Assembly: GCA_025456495.1 (NCBI GenBank)
Contig: JALOKO010000315.1
Span: forward strand, 1-5,290
Source: Bryobacterales bacterium
GTDB lineage: Bacteria > Acidobacteriota > Terriglobia > Bryobacterales > Bryobacteraceae
Length of the DNA: 5,290 bases
Direction: 5' to 3'
The notes beneath the pieces were generated by a model that saw nothing but the letters and a program-made list of their open reading frames with translations, was not told where the DNA came from and ran no database searches. This document shows, in pieces, positions 1 through 5,290 of this stretch; the first letter of the stretch is position 1; every line of letters starts with the position of its first letter. A program made the position numbers and the translations under genes.

Positions 1-449
1 ACCCGGTCACCCAGATGCCCATCGTCATCCTCAAGGACCTCAGCGGCAAAACCGTCCTTCCCATCTGGGTGGGCATCTACGAGGCCAATGCCATCGCCCT
101 GGAGATCGAAAAGGTAGCCACGCCCCGCCCGCTCACCCACGACCTCATCAAGACCCTCCTGCTGGGCATGGAAGCCAGCCTCCAGAAAGTGGTGGTGAGC
201 GAACTGAAGGACGACACCTTCTACGCCGTCATTTGGCTGGAAAAAGACGGGAAGCTAATGACGGTGGATTCCCGCCCCAGCGACGCCCTCGCCCTGGCGC
301 TACGGCTGGATTGCCCCATCTTCGTCAGCGAACAGGTATTGCAAAGCTCCAGCACGCAGGCCGCGAATTCCGAAAAGGCCACCAACGACGAACTGAAGCG
401 CTGGCTGGAGAATCTCAACGACGAGGACCTTGGCCGTTACAAGATGTAG
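1..449 (+). CDS. DUF151 bifunctional nuclease family protein, 5' partial
   Basis: The reading frame is open from base 3 to the TAG at 447-449 (148 residues visible) and its start lies left of the window. The first codons read PVTQ before MPIVILKD. Family members usually have a short beta strand and a 'DPVT..PIVILKD' stretch here, so the ATG at 15 is internal and roughly a dozen or more residues are missing. Hallmarks seen are LPIWVGIYEANAIALEIE, followed by PRPLTHDLIKTLL, and later VDSRPSDALALALRLDCPIFVSE. These define the DUF151/BBD fold, known from the Thermotoga protein TM0160 and plant bifunctional nucleases; the family is credited with DNase and RNase activity, but the cellular role in bacteria is poorly defined. 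The end, NLNDEDLGRYKM, resembles the usual family C-terminus ('L.PEDFGKYKM' type), so the TAG is a natural stop. No UVR domain follows. Assignment to the family is firm; the activity is inferred. Confidence 0.93.
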   Translation, partial: PVTQMPIVILKDLSGKTVLPIWVGIYEANAIALEIEKVATPRPLTHDLIKTLLLGMEASLQKVVVSELKDDTFYAVIWLEKDGKLMTVDSRPSDALALALRLDCPIFVSEQVLQSSSTQAANSEKATNDELKRWLENLNDEDLGRYKM

Positions 450-485
450 CGCCCGCCTGCTTCGCCGCGCTTCCGCCCATCGCCC

Positions 486-818
486 ATGCAAGAGCTAACG
501 CCTGAACTCCAAGCCACTCTCGCCCGGCTGGCCACGGTCGGCTTTGAGGTGCTGCCCATGCTGGATGTAGGCACCCACTACATCGTCGGTCGCGACGGCC
601 TCATCGCCTTCGTGCAGCGCCACGAGGACGGCGCTTTCGGTTCCTCCGGCAACCCCGGCAAGCTGTGTGAGCGCGGCCTGGCTACCTTCGTACGTCGTGG
701 TGAAGGCGGCGTCTTTCAGGCGAAGGGCCTGGAACTGGAAGCCACCGTCGCCGAATACGACGCCGCCATTCGCTTTGCCATTGACCTCCGTCACGCTCTC
801 GCCAGCCCCGCCGCATAG
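486..818 (+). CDS. hypothetical protein, 110 aa
   Basis: I cannot assign a named family. The protein has 110 residues, no signal peptide and no membrane segment. It looks like a small alpha/beta protein: an N-terminal helix (TPELQATLARLATVGF, about residues 5-20), a beta-rich centre with repeated 'aromatic/valine-glycine' turns (HYIVGRDGLIAFVQRHEDGAFG, with GNPGKLCERGLATFVRRGEGGVF after it), and a C-terminal helix with an Ala-rich end (EYDAAIRFAIDLRHAL). The pattern 'G..G.L.E.GLA.....G...F.AKG' reminds me of small conserved proteins of acidobacteria, but this is a recollection, not a search. The gene is 36 bases downstream of the DUF151 gene in the same frame; ATG 486 is the first start codon after that gene's TAG. 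No Shine-Dalgarno sequence is visible before it, so translation may depend on the upstream gene. Codon use matches the neighbours, which supports a real gene. Confidence 0.72.
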   Translation: MQELTPELQATLARLATVGFEVLPMLDVGTHYIVGRDGLIAFVQRHEDGAFGSSGNPGKLCERGLATFVRRGEGGVFQAKGLELEATVAEYDAAIRFAIDLRHALASPAA

Positions 819-840
819 GACCTTTCGGCAACGGTCGGCC

Positions 841-1896
841 TCATCCCGCCCGGTCCAGGTAATGCGTCGCCGATACCTCGCGCAGCCGGGCCGCCGCTAA
901 CTCCGGGGTGATGTCCCGCTGCGGTGTACCCAGCATCTCGTACCCCACCATGAACTTCCGCACAGTCGCTGAGCGCAGGAGTGGCGGATAGAAATGTCCG
1001 TGAAAGTGCCATTCCGGATGCGGTTGCCCATCCGTCGGGCTCTGATGAAATCCCATCGAATACGGGAAGCTCACCTCAAACAGGTTGTCGTACCGCGTCA
1101 CCGTCTCCAGCAGGATCGCGGCCAGGGCGCTACGCTCCTCGGCCGTCATGTCCGGCATGCTGCCCACCGCCCGCCGCGACACCACCATCGTCTCAAACGG
1201 CCACAGCGCCCAGAACGGCGCCAGCGATACGAAGTGCTGGTTCGCGCACACAATGCGCTCCGCCCTTTCCAACTCCACCCGCAGATACGCCGTGAGCAAG
1301 GTCTCTTGCCGCCGCGCCCACCAGGCTGCCTGGGCTGCCTGTTCCTTCAGGATTTCGTTCGGCAGGCTGCGCGTGGCCCAAATCTGCCCGTGCGGATGAG
1401 GGTTGCTAGCCCCCATCATCACGCCGCGATTCTCGAAGATCTGCACATACCCGATGTCCGGCCGCGACCCCAGTTCCAGGTATTGCTCGCACCACATGTC
1501 AATTACAGCTTCCAGCGCCGGCTGCCCCAACCGCGCCAGCGTCAGGTCGTGCCGCGGACTGAAGCAGATCACCCGGCAGACCCCGCTCTCGCCTTCCGCA
1601 ACCAGCAGGTTCTCTTCATTCACCCGCGCCGTCGAGGATTGCGGCAGCAGAGCCGCGAAGTCGTTGTCAAACACAAATGTCGATGTGTAGTCAGGGTTCT
1701 GGAGCCCCCCCGCGCGCATATTTCCAGGACACAGATAGCACTGCGGATCGTAGCTCTCCGCTACCGGCTGCACCACCTTTTCCACCTGCCCTTGCCACGG
1801 CCGCTTCGTCCGGTGCGGCGACACCAACACCCATTCCCCAGTGAGCAGGTTCAGACGCCGGTGCGGATGTTCCTTCAGGTCCAGCCCTTCCGGCAT
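841..1896 (-). CDS. galT: galactose-1-phosphate uridylyltransferase (GalT)
   Basis: GalT exchanges UMP between UDP-glucose and galactose-1-phosphate (Leloir pathway), in the cytoplasm. With the ATG at 1896 the protein has 351 residues, against 348 in E. coli. Visible motifs are EHPHRRLNLLTGEWVLVSPH near the N-terminus, the zinc pair C53-x-x-C56, H116 in SPRHDL, and the active-site NPHPHGQIW, where H167 should be a zinc ligand and H169 the uridylylated nucleophile. The C-terminal half has WPFETMVV and a HPEWHFHGHFYPPLLRSATVRKF stretch that bears further metal ligands. These positions sit within a few residues of E. coli C52, C55, H115, H164 and H166, which favours the 1896 start. An upstream ATG at 1932 would overlap the preceding gene's stop by 10 bases and also has a GGAG five bases ahead. 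The gene is last in a three-gene minus-strand unit and converges with the 110-aa gene across 22 bases. No galK or galE is in view. Confidence 0.95.
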   Translation of the reverse strand: MPEGLDLKEHPHRRLNLLTGEWVLVSPHRTKRPWQGQVEKVVQPVAESYDPQCYLCPGNMRAGGLQNPDYTSTFVFDNDFAALLPQSSTARVNEENLLVAEGESGVCRVICFSPRHDLTLARLGQPALEAVIDMWCEQYLELGSRPDIGYVQIFENRGVMMGASNPHPHGQIWATRSLPNEILKEQAAQAAWWARRQETLLTAYLRVELERAERIVCANQHFVSLAPFWALWPFETMVVSRRAVGSMPDMTAEERSALAAILLETVTRYDNLFEVSFPYSMGFHQSPTDGQPHPEWHFHGHFYPPLLRSATVRKFMVGYEMLGTPQRDITPELAAARLREVSATHYLDRAG

Positions 1897-1901
1897 CGAT
1901 G

Positions 1902-1905
1902 CTCC
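1902..1905 (-). promoter_or_regulatory. ribosome binding site for galT (start 1896)
   Basis: GGAG on the minus strand lies five bases before the ATG at 1896. A second GGAG five bases before the ATG at 1932 serves the alternative longer start, so the sequence alone does not settle the start; protein length and residue numbering do favour 1896. Confidence 0.5.
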
Positions 1906-1922
1906 ACGCCCTTCCGTCACGG

Positions 1923-2537
1923 TCACATCCATGGCATCTCCAACGGAATCCCCCGCTTGCACAAGTCGCAGCTTTCCGTATCGGCGTAATACTGCGCGTT
2001 CAGCTTCGCCAGATAGAAGAACGGGATGTCGCGGATCACCGGCGTCGACGGTGTTGGCTGGTACACCAGCGTTGCAATCGCCACCACCTCCGCCCCGTTC
2101 CGCTCACACAGCGCACGCAGTTCATTGATACGCGCCCCGCTGCGATACACGTCATCCACAATCACTACCTTCTCGCCGCGCTCCTGCTCCATGTACGGCC
2201 GGAACTGCATCGGCTGCGTGCCGTCCTTCTCTCCCCAATAGACCTGCTTGGCCTGCACCGCCTCGGAAATCCCGTACGCAATGGGCAGTCCACTGGTGCT
2301 GGCCGCCACCAGCGACAGCTTGCTTAGGTTGGCCCGGATCTCGCTGTCCGTCCGGATCTTCCGGCTCAGCCCCACGCTCAGCATCTTCGATGTCCGCGCA
2401 TCGCGCATCGCCAGCGACACCTGCAGATAGTGGTCTGTGTGAATCCCACTGGTTAAGCGGAAGTGTCCAGGGCGCAAGGCCCCGCTCTTGCGCAGGATGG
2501 CGATCACCTCCTGCTGGGTTGGAATCAACTCAGTCAT
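1923..2537 (-). CDS. pyrE: orotate phosphoribosyltransferase-like protein
   Basis: This is a 204-residue type I phosphoribosyltransferase closest in layout to OPRTase, which makes orotidine monophosphate from orotate and PRPP in pyrimidine synthesis. Seen: GALRPGHFRLTSGIHTDHYLQ (about residues 19-39, matching the OPRT 'GHF.LTSG.H.D.Y.Q' region), GEKDG (102-106) where the catalytic flexible loop starts, VVIVDDVYRSGAR (124-136) as the PRPP loop, and SCDLCKRGIPLE (189-200), a CxxC tail like that of many bacterial OPRTases. The PRPP loop is unusual: OPRT normally has Thr/Ser in 'DDV.T.G(T/S)', while here the residues are R132, S133, G134, A135, R136. It may therefore be a divergent paralogue rather than the housekeeping PyrE. 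The ATG at 2537 begins 4 bases after the stop of the upstream gene; an in-frame TTG at 2570 would lie inside that gene and is less likely. Fold confidence is high, substrate confidence moderate. Confidence 0.8.
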   Translation of the reverse strand: MTELIPTQQEVIAILRKSGALRPGHFRLTSGIHTDHYLQVSLAMRDARTSKMLSVGLSRKIRTDSEIRANLSKLSLVAASTSGLPIAYGISEAVQAKQVYWGEKDGTQPMQFRPYMEQERGEKVVIVDDVYRSGARINELRALCERNGAEVVAIATLVYQPTPSTPVIRDIPFFYLAKLNAQYYADTESCDLCKRGIPLEMPWM

Positions 2538-2541
2538 GCGA

Positions 2542-3957
2542 TCAGTTCGCTCCTTTGCCGGTAAGCACAATCGGAATTGTCAGCAACAGAATCCGCAGGT
2601 CCAGGGCCAGTGACCAGTTGTCGATGTACTGCAGGTCCTTCCGCATCATCGTATCGAAATCCAGTTGATCGCGGCCCTCAATCGCCCACAAACACGTCAG
2701 CCCCGGTCGCATCCGCAAACGGCGCCGTTGCCAGCGCGCATACTGCTCCACTTCTCTGGCGATCGGTGGGCGCGGCCCCACCAGCGACATATCGCCCTTC
2801 AAAATGTTCCACAATTGCGGCAGCTCGTCCACGGAACTCCGTCGCAACAGCCGCCCCACCGGCGTCAATCGCGGATCGTTCCGGATCTTGAACACGGTCT
2901 GCTTCTCATTCAGGTGCTCCAACGCCGGACGCAGCGCCTCAGCGTTCTCCACCATCGACCGGAATTTGTACAGCGTGAAGCGCCGCCCGTTCAACCCGCA
3001 GCGCTCTTGCCGGAACAGCACCGGTCCCGGCGAACTCAGCTTCACCGCCAGCGCCGCCATCGCCAACACCGGAGCCACCACCAGCAAGCCCATCCCCGCC
3101 AACAGCACGTCCATCGTCCGCTTCACCAACAACCGCAACTCATCGTGCGGCGTCGCCGAAAAGGTCAACAGCGGAATCACCCCCAGCGTCTCCAGATACA
3201 TCTCGCTGTTGACGTGCGGAAACTGGTTCAACGCAATCCGTGTCCGGATCCCCTCTTCATCGCATTCCAGAAACACATCCTGCAAGCCCGCCAGTTCGCT
3301 CTGCCCCACCGCAAAGATAATCTCATCCAGCACACTCTGTTCCAGCACCTTGCGCAAGTCGCCCAGCGCGTACACCGGGTGGCGCTGCTCCAGCGCAATC
3401 TCCTCCACCTCTGTCTCGGCGGGCAGCCGGAAGAACCCGTCAAACCGGAACCCGAACGCCGCAGCGGCTTCCAATTGCCGCGCCACCTGCAACGCGGTCT
3501 CCCCCGTCCCGGCTACCATCACGTGGATGGGCTCATGGAAGCGCTGCCGCCAGGCGCCCGCATAGCGCCTCGCCACCAGGCGTCCACCGGCCAGTAAGGC
3601 CCATTGGCTCACCGCATACAGCGCAAAGAACGGGCGACTCAGGTCCAGCCGCAGCGCAAACTCCAGCACAATCAGCCCCAGCATGGTCACCGTCACATGC
3701 CGAAAGCTACGCGTCAGAATCCGCAGCGGCGATAGCGACTCCACATTCTGGTAAATCTTCAGCGCGTAGCTCAGCAGAACGTTGCTGCCCACTGCGAAAA
3801 TCACCAGCAGCACCCGCACCGCCGGCGCAATATCAAACTCGCGCTCCAACGGAAGCAACTGCCGTCCCGCGAACGCCACCATGAACGCCAACACCACCAG
3901 CAACGCATCGCACAAGGCGTAGAGAACCTGAAACTTGCGTTGATGCCTGCTGTACAC
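2542..3957 (-). CDS. polyprenyl-phosphate sugar-1-phosphate transferase (exopolysaccharide priming)
   Basis: This inner-membrane enzyme moves a sugar-1-phosphate from a nucleotide sugar to undecaprenyl phosphate, the first step of exopolysaccharide or O-antigen repeat assembly. It has 471 residues, the usual size of the WbaP/WcaJ-like class. Hydrophobic segments lie near residues 11-30, 46-66, 87-104 and 108-126. A nucleotide-binding-like domain follows (VMVAGTGETALQVARQL, about 146-162). The catalytic bacterial sugar transferase domain occupies about 278-471: VKRTMDVLLAG, a hydrophobic re-entrant helix (about 284-304), PVLFRQERCG, FTLYKFRSM, the D377-E378 pair in SSVDELPQLWNILKGDM, SLVGPRPP and MRPGLTCLW. 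The start is GTG at 3957; an in-frame TAG (3967-3969) ends the frame 9 bases upstream, so no earlier start exists. The Shine-Dalgarno is weak. It is first in the minus-strand unit and overlaps no other gene. Sugar specificity cannot be read; glucose- or galactose-phosphate would suit the neighbouring galT. Confidence 0.92.
   Translation of the reverse strand: MYSRHQRKFQVLYALCDALLVVLAFMVAFAGRQLLPLEREFDIAPAVRVLLVIFAVGSNVLLSYALKIYQNVESLSPLRILTRSFRHVTVTMLGLIVLEFALRLDLSRPFFALYAVSQWALLAGGRLVARRYAGAWRQRFHEPIHVMVAGTGETALQVARQLEAAAAFGFRFDGFFRLPAETEVEEIALEQRHPVYALGDLRKVLEQSVLDEIIFAVGQSELAGLQDVFLECDEEGIRTRIALNQFPHVNSEMYLETLGVIPLLTFSATPHDELRLLVKRTMDVLLAGMGLLVVAPVLAMAALAVKLSSPGPVLFRQERCGLNGRRFTLYKFRSMVENAEALRPALEHLNEKQTVFKIRNDPRLTPVGRLLRRSSVDELPQLWNILKGDMSLVGPRPPIAREVEQYARWQRRRLRMRPGLTCLWAIEGRDQLDFDTMMRKDLQYIDNWSLALDLRILLLTIPIVLTGKGAN
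2550..2556 (-). promoter_or_regulatory. ribosome binding site for the phosphoribosyltransferase gene
   Basis: AAAGGAG on the minus strand lies inside the last codons of the upstream sugar transferase gene, 12 bases before the ATG at 2537. The spacing is longer than usual but it is the only strong match, and its placement implies translational coupling of the two genes. Confidence 0.45.
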
Positions 3958-4076
3958 GTCCGCCCGCTAGCGTAACACTCCACGGGGCGACTCAGGGCGA
4001 AACACCCCCGCCGCTCCCCATTCCGCCCCATCCACTCCTCACCCACCAGCCCAACCAGATGCTCCACAAGTAGCGC

Positions 4077-4106
4077 TTGCTAACTTAGCAGTCGCTAAGC
4101 TATCCT
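4077..4106 (+). promoter_or_regulatory. candidate promoter of the tetR-efflux operon
   Basis: TTGCTA (4077-4082) and TATCCT (4101-4106) each match four of six bases of the sigma-70 consensus, with an 18-base spacer. The spacer is filled by the inverted repeats described separately, the usual place for a TetR operator. Transcription would start near 4113, giving a leader of about 50 bases to the ATG at 4165. The rest of the 3958-4164 gap holds no gene; I see no convincing promoter for the divergent minus-strand unit in it. Confidence 0.45.
4078..4099. promoter_or_regulatory. candidate TetR operator, two overlapping dyads
   Basis: TGCTAA-C-TTAGCA (4078-4090) is a perfect 13-base palindrome around a central C. 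It overlaps CTTAGC-AGTC-GCTAAG (4084-4099), a 6-base inverted repeat with a 4-base spacer. The two dyads share the middle half-site TTAGC, so GCTAA/TTAGC occurs three times in 22 bases. Its position between the putative -35 and -10 ahead of a TetR gene argues for an autoregulatory operator. That it binds this regulator is inference. Confidence 0.5.
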
Positions 4107-4164
4107 GTTTGCGGTGGGTCTGCCCTTGCGCCCTCTGCTGTCCCGTTGTTTGTCAGTCCCCGAT

Positions 4165-4788
4165 ATGTCCATTCGCACCGCAACCAAGATGAGCAGTGAC
4201 GCCCGACGCCGCTGCATCCTTGACGTGGCCAAAAGTCTCTTCGCCGAACGAGGATTCCTGGGAGTCACCACCCGCCAGTTGGCCGCCGCCGTCGGTGTCA
4301 CGGAACCCGTCATCTACGAGCATTTCTCCTCCAAGCGCGGTTTGTACGACGAAGTTCTGCTGGAGGAATCCAAACTGCAGGGCGCCGAATTCGTCCGCAC
4401 CCTGGAGCCCTTTGAGCGTGCCCGCGATGACCGTGGCTTCTTCCAGGCCGCCGGTCGCTTCCTGCTCGCCCGCAGCAGCCGCGATCCCGGCAAGCTACGG
4501 TTTTTGCTCCAGGTGCTATTGGAAGGCGGCGATTCCGCGCGTCTCTTTTATGACAACCAGGTGCTTCCCACCCACGAGTATCTGCGCAAGTACATCGAAA
4601 CCCGCATCTCCGAGGGGGCCTTCCGCCCAGTGGATAGCAGGGTGGCTACCCGGCAGTTCATCAGCTTCGTCGTTTACCACAATTCCCTGCAATTGCTGGT
4701 GGATGACAAGTTTATGGAAAACAATACGACAGATGTCATTGAGGAAGTGGTCTCCAACTTCCTGGGCGGTCTCCGCCAGCTTGGATAA
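4165..4788 (+). CDS. TetR/AcrR-family transcriptional regulator
   Basis: This is a 207-residue DNA-binding repressor of the usual TetR length. The N-terminal domain shows ARRRCILDVAKSLFAERGF (about 13-31), then the helix-turn-helix VTTRQLAAAVGVTEPVIYEHF (about 34-54) and the following SSKRGLYDEVLLEE, all typical of the family. The rest is a helical ligand and dimerisation domain with no family-wide motif, so the inducer cannot be predicted. I chose ATG 4165; ATG 4189 (MSSDARRR) is also possible, and an in-frame GTG at 4114 would add a 17-residue Pro/Leu-rich extension that looks non-native. None has a good Shine-Dalgarno sequence. The gene is followed 4 bases later by a membrane-fusion lipoprotein gene, so the regulator probably controls this efflux operon and itself, through the inverted repeats at 4078-4099. 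It is divergent from the sugar transferase unit and might affect that as well. Confidence 0.92.
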   Translation: MSIRTATKMSSDARRRCILDVAKSLFAERGFLGVTTRQLAAAVGVTEPVIYEHFSSKRGLYDEVLLEESKLQGAEFVRTLEPFERARDDRGFFQAAGRFLLARSSRDPGKLRFLLQVLLEGGDSARLFYDNQVLPTHEYLRKYIETRISEGAFRPVDSRVATRQFISFVVYHNSLQLLVDDKFMENNTTDVIEEVVSNFLGGLRQLG

Positions 4789-4792
4789 CCCA

Positions 4793-5290
4793 ATGAAAAC
4801 GAATTCTTTCTGGATAACGATCCTCGCCACGTGCGCCCTGTGGCTTACGGGCTGCGCGAAACAACAGGCGCAAACAGCGCAGGAGGCGCCCGCCGTTGTG
4901 GTGGTTGAGGCCGCCCGCGCGCAGGAACGCACCATCGCCCGCAGCATTTTCGTCACCGGCTCCCTCATCGCGGACGAGTCCGTCACCGTCACTTCCGAGG
5001 TGGCCGGCCGCGTCGCCAAAGTCCACGTAGACTTTGGACAGAACGTACGTAAAGGCCAGTTGCTCATCGAACTCGACACCCGTGAGTTGGAACTCCGCCT
5101 GGCCCGCACCCGTGGCGCCCTCTCCCAAGCCCTCGCCCGCCTTGGCTTGCCCCCGGACGCCAGCGCCGCCGCCACCCGCACCACACCCGCCTTGCAGCAG
5201 GCCCGCGCCCTGCTGGAGGAAACCCGGTTCAAGTTCGCAAGCGGCCAGAAACTCGTCGCGAGCGGCGATATCTCCCGCGAGCGCTTCCAG
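4793..5290 (+). CDS. RND-type efflux membrane fusion lipoprotein (HlyD/AcrA family), 3' partial
   Basis: The frame is open from ATG 4793 to the right edge (166 codons, no stop), so only about the first 40-45% of a typical 350-400 residue protein is present. Residues 1-20 form a lipoprotein signal (MKTN, hydrophobic ITILATCALWLTG) ending in the lipobox LTG-C21, so it should be lipid-anchored in the periplasm. SIFVTGSLIADESVTVTSEV (about 51-70) and AGRVAKVHVDFGQNVRKGQ (about 71-89) followed by LLIELD form the first half of the barrel-sandwich (biotinyl-lipoyl-like) domain. RELELRLARTRGAL onward begins the alpha-helical hairpin that docks on the outer-membrane channel, with KLVASGDISRERF near the edge. 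Such proteins bridge an inner-membrane RND pump and a TolC-like channel. A GGA (4783-4785) in the end of the tetR gene, 7 bases before ATG, is a possible ribosome site; the 4-base gap indicates co-transcription. The pump gene is expected downstream, outside the window. Confidence 0.9.
   Translation, partial: MKTNSFWITILATCALWLTGCAKQQAQTAQEAPAVVVVEAARAQERTIARSIFVTGSLIADESVTVTSEVAGRVAKVHVDFGQNVRKGQLLIELDTRELELRLARTRGALSQALARLGLPPDASAAATRTTPALQQARALLEETRFKFASGQKLVASGDISRERFQ

Noticed and set aside
819..836. Possible bidirectional terminator between the convergent 110-aa gene and galT
   Set aside because: Only a 4-base stem (GACC/GGTC) with a 10-base loop and no T-run; too weak to call.
1324..1340. 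Short direct repeat GGCTGCCTG within galT
   Set aside because: It encodes the repeated Gln-Ala-Ala of an amphipathic helix and needs no further explanation.
994..1989. Plus-strand open frame of 331 codons opposite galT
   Set aside because: It is His/Arg/Pro-rich, lacks any domain, and lies fully antisense to a strongly motif-supported galT; expected from high GC at third positions.
2665..3597. Plus-strand open frame of 310 codons, and another at 2804-3565, opposite the sugar transferase gene
   Set aside because: Gln/His/Arg-rich or Ser-rich translations without motifs, antisense to a well-supported gene.
3801..4067. Minus-strand 88-codon frame beginning upstream of the sugar transferase, with GAGGAG three bases before an internal ATG (4029-4031)
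   Set aside because: Most of it is out of frame inside the transferase gene and its translation is Arg/Cys/Trp-rich; the purine run is probably chance, though a leader peptide cannot be excluded.
4114..4164. Leaderless GTG start for the TetR gene at 4114, about where transcription would begin
   Set aside because: The added residues look non-native and are not part of the TetR fold; the predicted transcription start is too imprecise to support a leaderless message.
4516..5232. Minus-strand open frame of 238 codons spanning the tetR/efflux junction
   Set aside because: It covers two genes with clear TetR and membrane-fusion signatures on the other strand; its own translation shows no recognisable domain.

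Overview
The window is compact, GC-rich bacterial chromosome with high third-position GC, which is why long antisense shadow reading frames appear throughout. The gene families (DUF151 nuclease, polyprenyl sugar phosphotransferase, GalT, TetR with an RND-type membrane fusion lipoprotein) and the protein style would fit an acidobacterium, perhaps of the Bryobacteraceae/Solibacter type. That placement is a low-confidence impression from remembered homologues. No RNA gene, insertion sequence, CRISPR array or phage gene is visible.

Layout: (1) Bases 1-818, plus strand: the 3' part of a DUF151 bifunctional-nuclease-family gene, then a 110-residue protein I do not recognise. The two lie in the same reading frame, separated by one TAG and 36 bases. 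(2) Bases 841-3957, minus strand: a tight three-gene unit, read in the order polyprenyl-phosphate sugar-1-phosphate transferase, orotate-phosphoribosyltransferase-like protein, galT. Gaps are 4 and 26 bases. (3) Bases 3958-4164: a divergent intergenic region with overlapping inverted repeats inside a plausible promoter. (4) Bases 4165-5290, plus strand: a TetR-family repressor followed 4 bases later by a membrane-fusion lipoprotein that runs off the right edge.

Functionally, the minus-strand unit makes sense as surface-polysaccharide metabolism. GalT links UDP-glucose and UDP-galactose, and the membrane transferase loads a sugar-1-phosphate onto undecaprenyl phosphate. The phosphoribosyltransferase could feed UMP/UTP supply, but its PRPP loop is abnormal and it may do something else. 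The right-hand unit looks like a self-regulated tripartite efflux operon whose pump genes should lie beyond the window.

I found no clearly undescribed system. The observations most worth following are the odd PRPP loop in the phosphoribosyltransferase, its conserved-looking placement between two sugar genes, and the double-dyad operator ahead of the TetR gene.
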